DNA of 14,322 bases from Thermoplasmata archaeon (lineage in GTDB: Archaea > Thermoplasmatota > Thermoplasmata > RBG-16-68-12): positions 1-14,322 of the forward strand of contig JAJYKG010000025.1 in assembly GCA_021788795.1 (NCBI GenBank). Direction: 5' to 3'. The position numbers and the translations under genes are program-made. Under the pieces are notes generated by a model. It worked only from the letters and a program-made list of their open reading frames with translations, was not told where the DNA came from and made no database searches. Below are positions 1 through 5,901 of this stretch, piece by piece (the first letter of the stretch is position 1; every line of letters starts with the position of its first letter).

Positions 1-6
1 ACTACA

Positions 7-519
7 CTAGGACGAGGTCACGCCGACGACCGGCGTGAACGTCCATGTGCCGTTCACGTCGTGGAGCGACGCGGCCAGACTGATGTCGATGGTGACCGAC
101 GTCGTCTGCCCGGACGAGATCGTGAACTGGCCGGCGATCTTCATCGTGCCGTTGTCCGGCGGCACGGTGACGGTCAGGATCGTGCTGCTCCCGGTCTGCT
201 GCGCGGTCACCTTGACCACGGACAGCCGGATCTGCTGGTAGTGGCCGGGGCTCAGCGAGATCTTGCCGAGCAGCGTGGACGTGTTCGTCAGGGTGGCGAG
301 GTCCACGGTCCGCTCCGTCGAGCTCACGTTCCACGAGGCGTTCTGCCCGGACTGGTGGATGGACACGCCGGAGAACGTGACCCAGACGTGCTCCCACTGG
401 CCGGGCGCGTCCTTCACGTACACGGCCACGGCCCCCTCGTAGAGGAGGAAGTAGGCGGCGATGCCGCCCACAAGGACGAGGGCCGCGATCGCGACGGCCA
501 CAAGGCGCGCATGCTTCAT
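7..519 (-). CDS. DUF4382 domain-containing membrane-anchored protein
   Basis: A 170-residue protein with one hydrophobic N-terminal segment (about residues 6-28), which could be a signal anchor or uncleaved signal peptide, so the rest should face outside the membrane. The remainder fits the DUF4382 pattern: VYVKDAPGQWEHVWVTFSGV (34-53), a VDLATL element, and the GHYQQIRLSV segment near residue 95, in a beta-strand-rich, Ser/Thr-rich chain with several N-x-S/T sites. The family is widespread in archaea and bacteria and has no established function; a carbohydrate- or ligand-binding surface domain is only a guess. The ATG at 519 is preceded by an archaeal TATA element about 35 bases upstream. 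It is a monocistronic minus-strand gene, complete at its 3' end only a few bases from the window edge. Confidence 0.85.
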   Translation of the reverse strand: MKHARLVAVAIAALVLVGGIAAYFLLYEGAVAVYVKDAPGQWEHVWVTFSGVSIHQSGQNASWNVSSTERTVDLATLTNTSTLLGKISLSPGHYQQIRLSVVKVTAQQTGSSTILTVTVPPDNGTMKIAGQFTISSGQTTSVTIDISLAASLHDVNGTWTFTPVVGVTSS

Positions 520-549
520 GGGTATCGCGAGAACCGTGGTGCTCCGCGG

Positions 550-563
550 GGATAAGGTTTCTT
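550..563 (-). promoter_or_regulatory. TATA/BRE promoter of the DUF4382 gene
   Basis: On the minus strand the string AAGAAACCTTATCC reads as a purine-rich BRE followed by a TATA-like CCTTATCC. Its centre is about 35 bases before the ATG at 519, which puts the predicted transcript start near 528 and leaves a very short leader. Confidence 0.5.
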
Positions 564-627
564 GGACGGCCCTCGAAGCGCCCGGCCGCGGAACTGTGCA
601 TCCGTGCCGATTTCTGCTGCGGCGCCC

Positions 628-807
628 TCAGTCGCCGCCCGTGGCGATCCCGAGGCCGATGCAGCAGCGGCAGCCGTCGCGCTCGCCGCAGAAGGGGCAG
701 ACGCACGCGCACTCGTCCAGGGGCTGCCCGCAGTCGGGGCAGCTCGGGGTCCATCCAGGGTAGTCGTAGTTCCGCCAGGCCCGGTCGCGCGCGCGGTTCG
801 TCCGCAT
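628..807 (-). CDS. Cysteine-rich small zinc-ribbon-like protein (59 aa)
   Basis: A 59-residue protein with nine cysteines: CPDCG at 23-27, a dense CACVCPFCG block at 33-41, and GCRCC at 45-49. The two CxxCG knuckles are typical of a zinc ribbon, and the extra cysteines could bind a second metal. The N-terminus is Arg-rich with Trp/Tyr (residues 2-19), compatible with nucleic-acid contact, but no function is known to me. I choose the ATG at 807 over an in-frame GTG at 816 because GAGGTGA lies 5 bases before the ATG and would overlap the GTG. A TATA element sits about 50 bases upstream. It is probably a stand-alone minus-strand gene. Confidence 0.7.
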   Translation of the reverse strand: MRTNRARDRAWRNYDYPGWTPSCPDCGQPLDECACVCPFCGERDGCRCCIGLGIATGGD

Positions 808-850
808 CCGAATCACCTCACCCTTTTCGTACAGACTTCATATCCGGGGG

Positions 851-864
851 ACTCTATAAGTACG
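851..864 (-). promoter_or_regulatory. TATA promoter of the cysteine-rich small gene
   Basis: The minus strand reads GTACTTATAGAGT, a good archaeal TATA element (CTTATAGA). Transcription would start near 831, leaving a leader of about 24 bases that contains the GAGGTGA ribosome site used to place the start at 807. Confidence 0.5.
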
Positions 865-893
865 TTCCGAGTTATCGAGGCCGTAGAATCATA

Positions 894-953
894 CGGACGG
901 ATGGTCTGGCCACATGTTGACCGGACAGATGTCCGTTTTATTCCGTCCGGAAT
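894..953. repeat. Cluster of CGGAC/GTCCG half-sites
   Basis: CGGAC occurs at 894-898 and 922-926 and its complement GTCCG at 931-935 and 945-949. The 922/931 pair forms an inverted repeat with a 4-base spacer, and ATTCCG (940-945) with CGGAAT (948-953) forms another with a 2-base spacer. The cluster lies downstream of the EamA gene and 30-90 bases upstream of the small zinc gene's TATA box, so it could be a set of operator half-sites or a 3' end structure. GC-rich DNA produces such pairs by chance, so this is tentative. Confidence 0.3.
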
Positions 954-975
954 GTTCCGCGGCTCGGCCGCGGCG

Positions 976-1836
976 TCAGAACGCGACCAGGAGGATTCCG
1001 GGGATGAAGAGGAGGAGCGCGGCGATCCGCAGGGGCGTGGCCTTCTCCTTCAGGAACGCGAAGGCGACGAGGGCCGTGACCACCGGCGCGCACCCGCCGA
1101 CGGCGGTCACGAGCGTGGCGTCCTGGAGGGAGAGCGCCATCGTCGTCGCGACGATGGAGAGGACCATGAGCAGGAAGCCCGCCGCGCCGAGGCCGTAGCT
1201 GGCCGGGGAGGGGTTCGGCGGGGGGAACCGCCTGCGCCGCCAGAGGTAGTACGGGGTGCCCGCGGCGAAGTTGGAGAGGCTGTAGAAGAGGAGCATCTGC
1301 CACGGGCCGAAGCCCGGGGCGTCCACCGCGGCCTTCGTGAAGATGCCCCAGATGCCCCAGAGGACGAGGATCGCGACGGACAGGGTGACGGCCGCGGGGA
1401 CCTTCCAGTCGCGGCCGACCGGCTCGTAGGACAGGATGAGGATCACCGCGACCAGGAGGGCCATCCCGACGGTCTCCGCGACGGTGGGCACCTCCCCCAG
1501 GAAGGCGACCGCCCCGAGGATCGTGATGATCGGCGACCCCGCGGTAATCGTCGCGACCACGGAGACGTTCCCCCGGAGCAGGGCCTCGAAGAAGAGGACG
1601 TAGCCCGTGATCCCGACCGCCGAGGCGATCACCGCGTAGGCGTAGGTCGTCGCGGACGCCGCGAGCGCCTGGCCCGACAGGAGGAAGAGGGCGAGGTACA
1701 GGGTCCCGTCCACGAGGGTCACGAAGAGGACCATGGTCACGGCGCCGAGGCGGTCCGTCGCCCGCTTGACGACGACCTGCCCGATGCCCCACGCCGTCAT
1801 GTCGGTGAGGGCGAGGACGAGCCAGGTCGCGACCAC
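976..1836 (-). CDS. EamA-family (DMT superfamily) transporter
   Basis: A 286-residue, very hydrophobic protein with about ten membrane segments arranged as two repeats (roughly 1-140 and 148-286), the normal architecture and length of EamA/RhaT-type drug/metabolite transporters. Family marks include the GYVLFFEALLRGNVSVVATI segment ending the first repeat's core and TMALSLQDATLVTAVGGCAP at the equivalent place in the second, followed by FLKEKATPLRIAALLLFIPGI. It should export or import a small metabolite across the cytoplasmic membrane; the substrate cannot be read from sequence. The start is GTG at 1836, without a clear ribosome site; an in-frame ATG at 1800 is the alternative. It begins 36 bases after the metallophosphoesterase stop and is probably co-transcribed with it. 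Confidence 0.88.
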   Translation of the reverse strand: MVATWLVLALTDMTAWGIGQVVVKRATDRLGAVTMVLFVTLVDGTLYLALFLLSGQALAASATTYAYAVIASAVGITGYVLFFEALLRGNVSVVATITAGSPIITILGAVAFLGEVPTVAETVGMALLVAVILILSYEPVGRDWKVPAAVTLSVAILVLWGIWGIFTKAAVDAPGFGPWQMLLFYSLSNFAAGTPYYLWRRRRFPPPNPSPASYGLGAAGFLLMVLSIVATTMALSLQDATLVTAVGGCAPVVTALVAFAFLKEKATPLRIAALLLFIPGILLVAF

Positions 1837-1872
1837 GCCGGCGGGAAGGGGCGGGGCGATATCACCGTTCCG

Positions 1873-2550
1873 CTAGACGCCCCACGGGAGGCGCTGCGCG
1901 AGCTCCGGCGGCAGCCCGACCTTGTGGATCTCCGCGACGACCGCGCCGACGTCGTAGGGGACGCGGCGCTGGAGCACGCCGCGCGTCCAGGTGTCCAGGA
2001 GCGCCCACGCGGCGCGCGGGTCGCGGTCCCGCGGCTGGCCCACGCTCCCCGGGTTCACGAGGACGCCGTACCGGGAGGTGTAGGCCATGGGCAGGTGGGT
2101 GTGGCCCAGGACGACGAAGGAGGCGCTCGCCATCCGCACGAGGGCCTCGTCCGCGGCCCAGGGCATGACGTACTCGTCGTCGTTGCGCGGGCTGCCGTGG
2201 TACATCGCGACGACGCCCTCCGCGGTGCTCGCCCGCGTGCGGTCCTCGAGGAACTTCAGGTATCCGACGCTCGCGGGCGTGAGGACGACCCGCGTCCACC
2301 GGATCGCGGCGGCCGCGAGCTCGTTGAACCACGAGGTGTCCCCGGTCAGGGCGGCGCGGTCGTGGTTCCCGCGGATCGCGCGCACCTTGCGGTCCTTCAG
2401 GACCCGGACGACCTCGTTGGGCCAGGGGTGGTAGCCGACGAGGTCCCCCGCGACCCAGATCTGGTCCGCGCCGAGGTTGTCCACGTCCCGGAGGACGGCC
2501 TCGAGGGCGGGGAGGTTCGCGTGGACGTCGGCGAGGAGGGCGATGCGCAT
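1873..2550 (-). CDS. Calcineurin-like metallophosphoesterase (YfcE/MJ0936-like)
   Basis: A 225-residue enzyme of the small one-domain metallophosphoesterase group. The two-metal ligands are visible in order: DVH (D8, H10), GDLVGYHPWPNEV (D36), GNHD (61-64), the YHGSP histidine, then LGHTHLPM and VNPGSVGQPRDRDP near the C-terminus. The GDLVGYxPxPNE and NPGSVGQPRD strings are typical of the YfcE/MJ0936 family, which hydrolyses phosphodiesters in vitro; the physiological substrate is unknown. The ATG at 2550 lacks a ribosome site, and a TATA-like GAAATAG about 27 bases upstream suggests a leaderless mRNA. It is first gene of a pair with the EamA transporter and diverges from the small gene at 2656. 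Confidence 0.9.
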   Translation of the reverse strand: MRIALLADVHANLPALEAVLRDVDNLGADQIWVAGDLVGYHPWPNEVVRVLKDRKVRAIRGNHDRAALTGDTSWFNELAAAAIRWTRVVLTPASVGYLKFLEDRTRASTAEGVVAMYHGSPRNDDEYVMPWAADEALVRMASASFVVLGHTHLPMAYTSRYGVLVNPGSVGQPRDRDPRAAWALLDTWTRGVLQRRVPYDVGAVVAEIHKVGLPPELAQRLPWGV

Positions 2551-2618
2551 GGCCGGGGCGCAATGACGGCGCGGCTATTTCAGGGAGACCGTGGGGCCGG
2601 CGTTCCGCGGATCCCGGA

Positions 2619-2640
2619 GTTACCCTTAAGTAAGGGTAAC
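2619..2640. promoter_or_regulatory. 10+2+10 palindromic operator over a TATA element
   Basis: The arms GTTACCCTTA (2619-2628) and TAAGGGTAAC (2631-2640) are perfect reverse complements separated by AG. The centre contains the TATA-like CTTAAGTAA, 26 bases before the ATG at 2656, so a dimeric repressor bound here would cover the TATA box. It lies in the divergent gap between the metallophosphoesterase at 2550 and the gene at 2656. The A/T content of the arms is unusual for this GC-rich window. Confidence 0.6.
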
Positions 2641-2655
2641 TGCATGCGGGAGGCG

Positions 2656-2895
2656 ATGCAGGTCGGCTGTGGCTTCCGCGTGAAGGAGATCAAAGGCCAC
2701 GACTACGTCTACTTCTGGCACTACGAGGACCGCGGCGGCCGGAGCCGCCAGATCCACGTCTACGTCGGCGCGAGGCGGTCGCCGGCCACGGCGCGCCGCC
2801 TGGCGGCCCTCCTCGAGGCCTACTACGCCCGCGTCGCGGGCGACCTCGCCCGGGAGCTCGCGGCGCACCGCCTGGCCGCCGCGAGCCTCCGATGA
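2656..2895 (+). CDS. Small uncharacterised basic protein (79 aa)
   Basis: The protein has a beta-type N-terminal half with the string VKEIKGHDYVYFWHYEDRGG (9-28 if ATG 2656 is used), then a basic RSRQIHVYVGARRSP turn and a long amphipathic helix rich in Ala/Arg (about 44-79). The K-x-Y-x-Y-F-W pattern followed by Y-V-G resembles small archaeal proteins, sometimes grouped with DUF6788, that are suspected nucleic-acid binders; I cannot assign a function. ATG 2656 is preferred because it lies 26 bases from a TATA-like element, as expected of a leaderless mRNA. An in-frame ATG at 2644 would add four residues but would lie only about 14 bases from that TATA. The palindrome at the promoter suggests tight, possibly auto-, regulation. 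Confidence 0.7.
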   Translation: MQVGCGFRVKEIKGHDYVYFWHYEDRGGRSRQIHVYVGARRSPATARRLAALLEAYYARVAGDLARELAAHRLAAASLR

Positions 2896-2923
2896 CGGCG
2901 CCGGCCCCGGACGCACGCCATGG

Positions 2924-2958
2924 GGGCTTCCTACCAGGAATCCGGTACATGGAAGCCC
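2924..2958 (+). other. Interrupted hairpin after the 79-residue gene
   Basis: GGGCTTCC (2924-2931) pairs with GGAAGCCC (2951-2958), continued inward by TACC (2932-2935) with GGTA (2944-2947), giving 12 pairs with a 3-base bulge. It lies 29 bases after the stop at 2895 and just before the next TATA box. It may be a 3' end or processing structure, or may insulate the two genes. There is no poly-T tract after it. Confidence 0.35.
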
Positions 2959-2961
2959 GAG

Positions 2962-2975
2962 CGCAAGTTTATCAC
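2962..2975 (+). promoter_or_regulatory. TATA/BRE promoter of the CxxC zinc protein gene
   Basis: The string CGCAAGTTTATCAC gives a BRE-like GCAAG and a TATA-like TTTATC centred near 2970. The predicted transcript start is about 2995, immediately before the leader hairpin. Confidence 0.55.
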
Positions 2976-2997
2976 CTAGGAGGCATGTCGCTAGGGC

Positions 2998-3016
2998 ATC
3001 CGGGGTCAACCCGGAT
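2998..3016 (+). promoter_or_regulatory. Leader hairpin before the CxxC zinc protein gene
   Basis: ATCCGGG (2998-3004) pairs with CCCGGAT (3010-3016) around the loop GTCAA, forming a 7-bp stem at the predicted 5' end of the mRNA, 12 bases before the ATG. It could stabilise the transcript or control translation. Confidence 0.4.
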
Positions 3017-3028
3017 AGGAAATACGTA

Positions 3029-3202
3029 ATGGACGAAGAGAGAGGCGGCAGACGAGGCGGCTTCGACCGCGGTCCGCGCCAGATGTACGACGCAGTGTGC
3101 GCAGACTGTGGGCAAGCCACGCAGGTCCCGTTCAAACCGGACCCTGCCCGGCCCGTCTACTGCCGAGACTGTTTCGCGAAGCGCCGGCCGCGCCGATTCT
3201 AA
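3029..3202 (+). CDS. CxxC-x17-CxxC small zinc-binding protein
   Basis: A 57-residue protein that is too short for many gene callers. Its N-terminus is Arg/Gly-rich (RGGRRGGFDRGPRQ, 5-18), resembling an RGG-type RNA-binding tail. It then has CADCG (24-28), the linker QATQVPFKPDPARPVYC and a second pair CRDCF (45-49). CxxCG-x-x-T-x-VPFxPxxxRPVYCxxC is the hallmark of a small zinc-binding domain common in archaea and many bacteria; its role is not established, though RNA binding is plausible from the basic tails. The C-terminus is again basic (KRRPRRF). Its own TATA box and a leader hairpin precede the ATG. Codons are less GC-biased at the third position than in the large genes nearby. Confidence 0.88.
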   Translation: MDEERGGRRGGFDRGPRQMYDAVCADCGQATQVPFKPDPARPVYCRDCFAKRRPRRF

Positions 3203-3273
3203 ACACGACGGCACAACAGCGACGAACCATCTTAATGCGAGCCTCCCTGGCTGCGGCCGGCGCGGGGCTCACC

Positions 3274-3284
3274 CTTTTATTTCC
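3274..3284 (+). promoter_or_regulatory. TATA promoter of the MJ0037-like phosphoesterase gene
   Basis: CTTTTATTTCC is a strong TATA-like element centred near 3278 and would start transcription at about 3304, 22 bases before the ATG. A second candidate, GGGTTATCTC at 3292-3301, would instead give a leaderless start at 3326. Confidence 0.5.
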
Positions 3285-3325
3285 GCCATCAGGGTTATCT
3301 CGTCCGCCCCCCTTTGCTCCCCGCG

Positions 3326-4057
3326 ATGGACCGTCTTGAGGTGGCCAAGGGCGTCGAGGTGACGCGGGACCTCGCCCTCTTCCTTCGGGAGGAGCGCGCG
3401 CTCGTGATCTCCGACCTGCACCTGGGCTTCGAGGGCGCCCTCGCGGAGCAGGGCGTGTCCATCCCGCGCTTCCAGCGGCGCGTCATCCTCGAGCGCCTCG
3501 GGAGGATGCTCGACCGCGTGAAGGCCGAGCGGGTCGTCGTCGCGGGCGACTTCAAGCACGAGTTCTCCCGGAACCTGACGGACGAGTGGATCGAGGTGAA
3601 GCAGGTCCTGCGCTTCCTCCGGGACCGCGTGACGCCCGTCCTGGTGCGCGGCAACCACGACAACTACCTCGCCACGATCCTGGGCGACCTGGACCTCCCG
3701 CTCCAGGAGCGCGCGGACGTGGGCGGCTACACGATCGTCCACGGGCACGAGGAGGTGTCGACCCTCCACCCGATCGTCATGGGCCACGAGCACCCGGCGG
3801 TCAAGCTCAAGGACGAGCTCGGGGCCGTCGTGAGCGTGCCCGCGTTCCTGGTGACGGACCGCCTCATCGTCCTGCCCGCGTTCAGCCCCCTCGCCCTCGG
3901 CGTGGACGTCTCCGCGTATCCGTACCTGTCGCCCATCCTGAACCGCACGGACATCGACGACGCGCGCGTGATCGGCGCGGACGAGAAGGAGGGGCTGCTG
4001 GACTTCGGCCGGGTCCGCGGGCTGAGGGACCTCCGTGCGGCCCTGCTGATGAAGTAA
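3326..4057 (+). CDS. Metallophosphoesterase, MJ0037/SbcD-like archaeal family
   Basis: A 243-residue protein with every metallophosphoesterase block in order: SDLHLGFE (D30, H32), VVVAGDFKHEF (D75), VRGNHDN (N110, H111), IVHGHE (H139) and VMGHEHP (H154, H156). The DLHLG-F-E start and the AGDxKHEF string are typical of the archaeal/bacterial family around MJ0037 (TIGR00024-like), related to the SbcD/Mre11 nuclease fold but without the long C-terminal domain. In many genomes members of this family neighbour Lhr-type helicases and are suspected to act in DNA repair; no helicase is visible here. ATG 3326 is chosen; a TTG at 3314 would add four residues. It is a monocistronic plus-strand gene and a different family from the enzyme at 1873-2550. 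Confidence 0.88.
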   Translation: MDRLEVAKGVEVTRDLALFLREERALVISDLHLGFEGALAEQGVSIPRFQRRVILERLGRMLDRVKAERVVVAGDFKHEFSRNLTDEWIEVKQVLRFLRDRVTPVLVRGNHDNYLATILGDLDLPLQERADVGGYTIVHGHEEVSTLHPIVMGHEHPAVKLKDELGAVVSVPAFLVTDRLIVLPAFSPLALGVDVSAYPYLSPILNRTDIDDARVIGADEKEGLLDFGRVRGLRDLRAALLMK

Positions 4058-4068
4058 TGTCGGGCGAA

Positions 4069-4096
4069 CGGCCCCCGTCCCCTCGCCGGGGGGCCG
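4069..4096 (+). terminator. GC-rich hairpin after the phosphoesterase gene
   Basis: CGGCCCCC (4069-4076) pairs with GGGGGCCG (4089-4096) around a 12-base loop, starting 12 bases after the stop codon. It may mark the 3' end of the transcript. No T-tract follows, so it is not a classical archaeal terminator. Confidence 0.3.
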
Positions 4097-4152
4097 CGGA
4101 GCGTCATGCCTCGTGTACCGGCATACCCCGGTGAAATGACCCCGTACTTGCA

Positions 4153-4166
4153 GAACTGATTTATGG
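4153..4166 (+). promoter_or_regulatory. TATA promoter of formate-tetrahydrofolate ligase
   Basis: GAACTGATTTATGG contains a TATA-like TTTATG centred near 4162. Transcription should start near 4188, which leaves a short leader containing the G-rich AAAGGGGGA (4188-4196) just before the ATG at 4203. Confidence 0.5.
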
Positions 4167-4202
4167 TGACCCCGCCTACCGCCGAGGAAAGGGGGACCGC
4201 GC

Positions 4203-5873
4203 ATGCCCACGGATATCGAAATCGCACAGACCGCGAAGATGCGACCGATTGCGGACGTGGCCGCGGACCTCGGGATGGGCCCGGAGGACCTCGTCCTCCA
4301 CGGGCCGCACATCGCGAAGGTCCGGCTCGGCGTCGTCGACCGGGCGCGCAAACATCCGCGGGCGAAGCTGGTCCTCGTTACCGCCACCACGCCGACGAGG
4401 CACGGGGAGGGGAAGACCCTGACCACCGTGACCCTGGGCCAGGCGGCGAACCGCCTCGGCACGAAGGCCGTGATCACGCTGCGGGAGCCGTCCCTGGGCC
4501 CCGTGTTCGGCGTGAAGGGCGGCGCCGCGGGCGGCGGCCGCGCGCAGGTCCTCCCCATGGAGGACATCAACCTCCACTTCACCGGCGACATCCACGCGGT
4601 GACCGCGGCGAACAACCTGATCGCCGCGATGATGGACGCCCACGTCTTCCACGGGAACGCGCTCGACGTGGACCCGGGCCGCGTGAACTTCGCGCGCTGC
4701 ATGGACATGAACGACCGCCAGCTCCGCGCGATCGTGGACGGCCTCGGCGGCCCGAAGAACGGGGTGCCGCGGCAGGACGAGTTCGTGATCACCGCGGCGA
4801 GCGAGGTCATGGCCATCCTCTGCATGACGGAGGGCGTCCGGGACCTCAAGGAGCGCCTGCAGCGCGTCCTCGTCGCGTTCAACCGCAGGGGCGGCCCGGT
4901 GTGGGCGAGGGACCTGAAGGCGGAGGGCGCCTGCGGGATCCTCCTGAAGGACGCGCTCATGCCGAACCTCGTGCAGACCCTCGAGGGCACGCCGGCCTTC
5001 GTCCACGGCGGGCCGTTCGGCAACATCGCGCACGGGCACAACTCGATCCTGTCCGACCGGCTCGCGCTGGGGTCCACGGACATGGTCTTCACCGAGGCGG
5101 GATTCGGGTCGGACCTCGGGGCCGAGAAGTTCGTCGACCTCGTGTGCCGCCAGAGCGGGTACGCGCCGAACGCGGCGGTCCTCGTGACGACGGTCCGGGC
5201 GATGAAGCACCACGGCGGGATCAAGGAGAAGGCGATCAAGGAGGAGAACCTCAAGGCCCTCGAGGTAGGCCTCCCGAACCTGGACGCCCACGTGCGGATC
5301 CTGAAGACGCTGGGCATCACGCCCGTCGTCGCCGTCAACCGCTTCGTGTCGGACACGCAGCGGGAGGTCGACGCGATCGTGGAGCATGCCCGGGGCCTCG
5401 GGGTGTCGGCCGCGGCGCACACGGGCTACGCGAACGGCGGCAAGGGAGGCGCGGAGGTCGCGAAGCTCGTGATGGACGCCGCGAACCGGTCCACGGCCTC
5501 CCTCCGCTACGTCTACAAGGCGGACGACCCCTTCGAGGAGAAGGTCGCGAAGCTCGCCACGCAGATCTACGGTGCCGACGGCGTGGACTTCGTGAACTCC
5601 GCGAAGGACGACCTGAAGCTCGTGGAGAACGCCGGGGTCGCGGACCTGCCCGTCTGCGTCGCCAAGACCCAGATGTCCCTGACGGACGACGAGCGCGCCC
5701 TCGGGGCGCCGAAGCACTGGACCCTCAAGATCCGCGGCGTGCGCGTGAGCTCGGGGGCGGGCTACCTGGTCGCCCTCGCGGGCGAGATGATGCGCATGCC
5801 CGGCCTCGGGGCCGACCCCGCCGCGGTCCACATGGACATCGACGAGAAGGGCATCATCAAAGGGCTCTTCTGA
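4203..5873 (+). CDS. fhs: Formate--tetrahydrofolate ligase
   Basis: A 556-residue protein, the usual length for this enzyme, which joins formate to tetrahydrofolate using ATP to make 10-formyl-THF in the cytoplasm. The nucleotide-binding P-loop is TPTRHGEGKT (63-72). It is followed by REPSLGPVFGVKGGAAGGG (94-112), MEDINLHFTGDIHAVTAANN and VDMNDR-like MDMNDRQLR, all signature blocks. The C-terminal half keeps YANGGKGG, and the end GADPAAVHMDIDEKGIIKGLF matches the family terminus. The P-loop differs from the common bacterial PTPAGEGKTT at three places (R, H and L replace P, A and T). In archaea this gene points to THF-linked one-carbon metabolism. It has its own TATA box; no other folate gene is in the window. 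Third codon positions are almost all G/C. Confidence 0.97.
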   Translation: MPTDIEIAQTAKMRPIADVAADLGMGPEDLVLHGPHIAKVRLGVVDRARKHPRAKLVLVTATTPTRHGEGKTLTTVTLGQAANRLGTKAVITLREPSLGPVFGVKGGAAGGGRAQVLPMEDINLHFTGDIHAVTAANNLIAAMMDAHVFHGNALDVDPGRVNFARCMDMNDRQLRAIVDGLGGPKNGVPRQDEFVITAASEVMAILCMTEGVRDLKERLQRVLVAFNRRGGPVWARDLKAEGACGILLKDALMPNLVQTLEGTPAFVHGGPFGNIAHGHNSILSDRLALGSTDMVFTEAGFGSDLGAEKFVDLVCRQSGYAPNAAVLVTTVRAMKHHGGIKEKAIKEENLKALEVGLPNLDAHVRILKTLGITPVVAVNRFVSDTQREVDAIVEHARGLGVSAAAHTGYANGGKGGAEVAKLVMDAANRSTASLRYVYKADDPFEEKVAKLATQIYGADGVDFVNSAKDDLKLVENAGVADLPVCVAKTQMSLTDDERALGAPKHWTLKIRGVRVSSGAGYLVALAGEMMRMPGLGADPAAVHMDIDEKGIIKGLF

Positions 5874-5879
5874 GCCCGG

Positions 5880-5901
5880 CCCCATCCCCCTCGGGATGGG
5901 G
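5880..5901 (+). terminator. Perfect 9-bp hairpin after fhs, overlapping the next start codon
   Basis: CCCCATCCC (5880-5888) pairs perfectly with GGGATGGGG (5893-5901) around the loop CCTC and is followed by the pyrimidine-rich TCCTTTCCCCC. It starts 7 bases after the fhs stop and could end the fhs transcript. Its right arm contains the ATG at 5896, so it could also hide the start codon of the next gene. Confidence 0.45.

Noticed and set aside
562..2895. A 777-codon plus-strand frame across the EamA and phosphoesterase genes
   Set aside because: It is a shadow of two minus-strand genes with intact family motifs. Its translation is dominated by Arg/Gly/Asp/Glu low-complexity strings typical of antisense frames in GC-rich DNA.
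2985..3029. A 14-codon upstream frame (ATG at 2985, TAA overlapping the ATG of the CxxC gene) behind an AGGAGG
   Set aside because: The ribosome site would be only 1 base from the ATG, and the TATA box at about 2970 predicts a transcript start near 2995, after this ATG.
3130..3142. GTTCAAACC, resembling a tRNA T-loop
   Set aside because: It lies inside the CxxC zinc protein gene (coding for PFKPD), and no acceptor stem or anticodon arm fits around it.
4106..4132. Small 5-bp inverted repeats (ATGCC/GGCAT and ACCGG/CCGGT) upstream of fhs, considered as a riboswitch
   Set aside because: They lie upstream of the predicted transcript start at about 4188, the stems are short, and no known folate riboswitch core was seen.
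3269..5422. A 717-codon minus-strand frame opposite the MJ0037-like gene and fhs
   Set aside because: It is antisense to two confidently identified plus-strand genes, is rich in Arg/Ser, and contains no recognisable domain.
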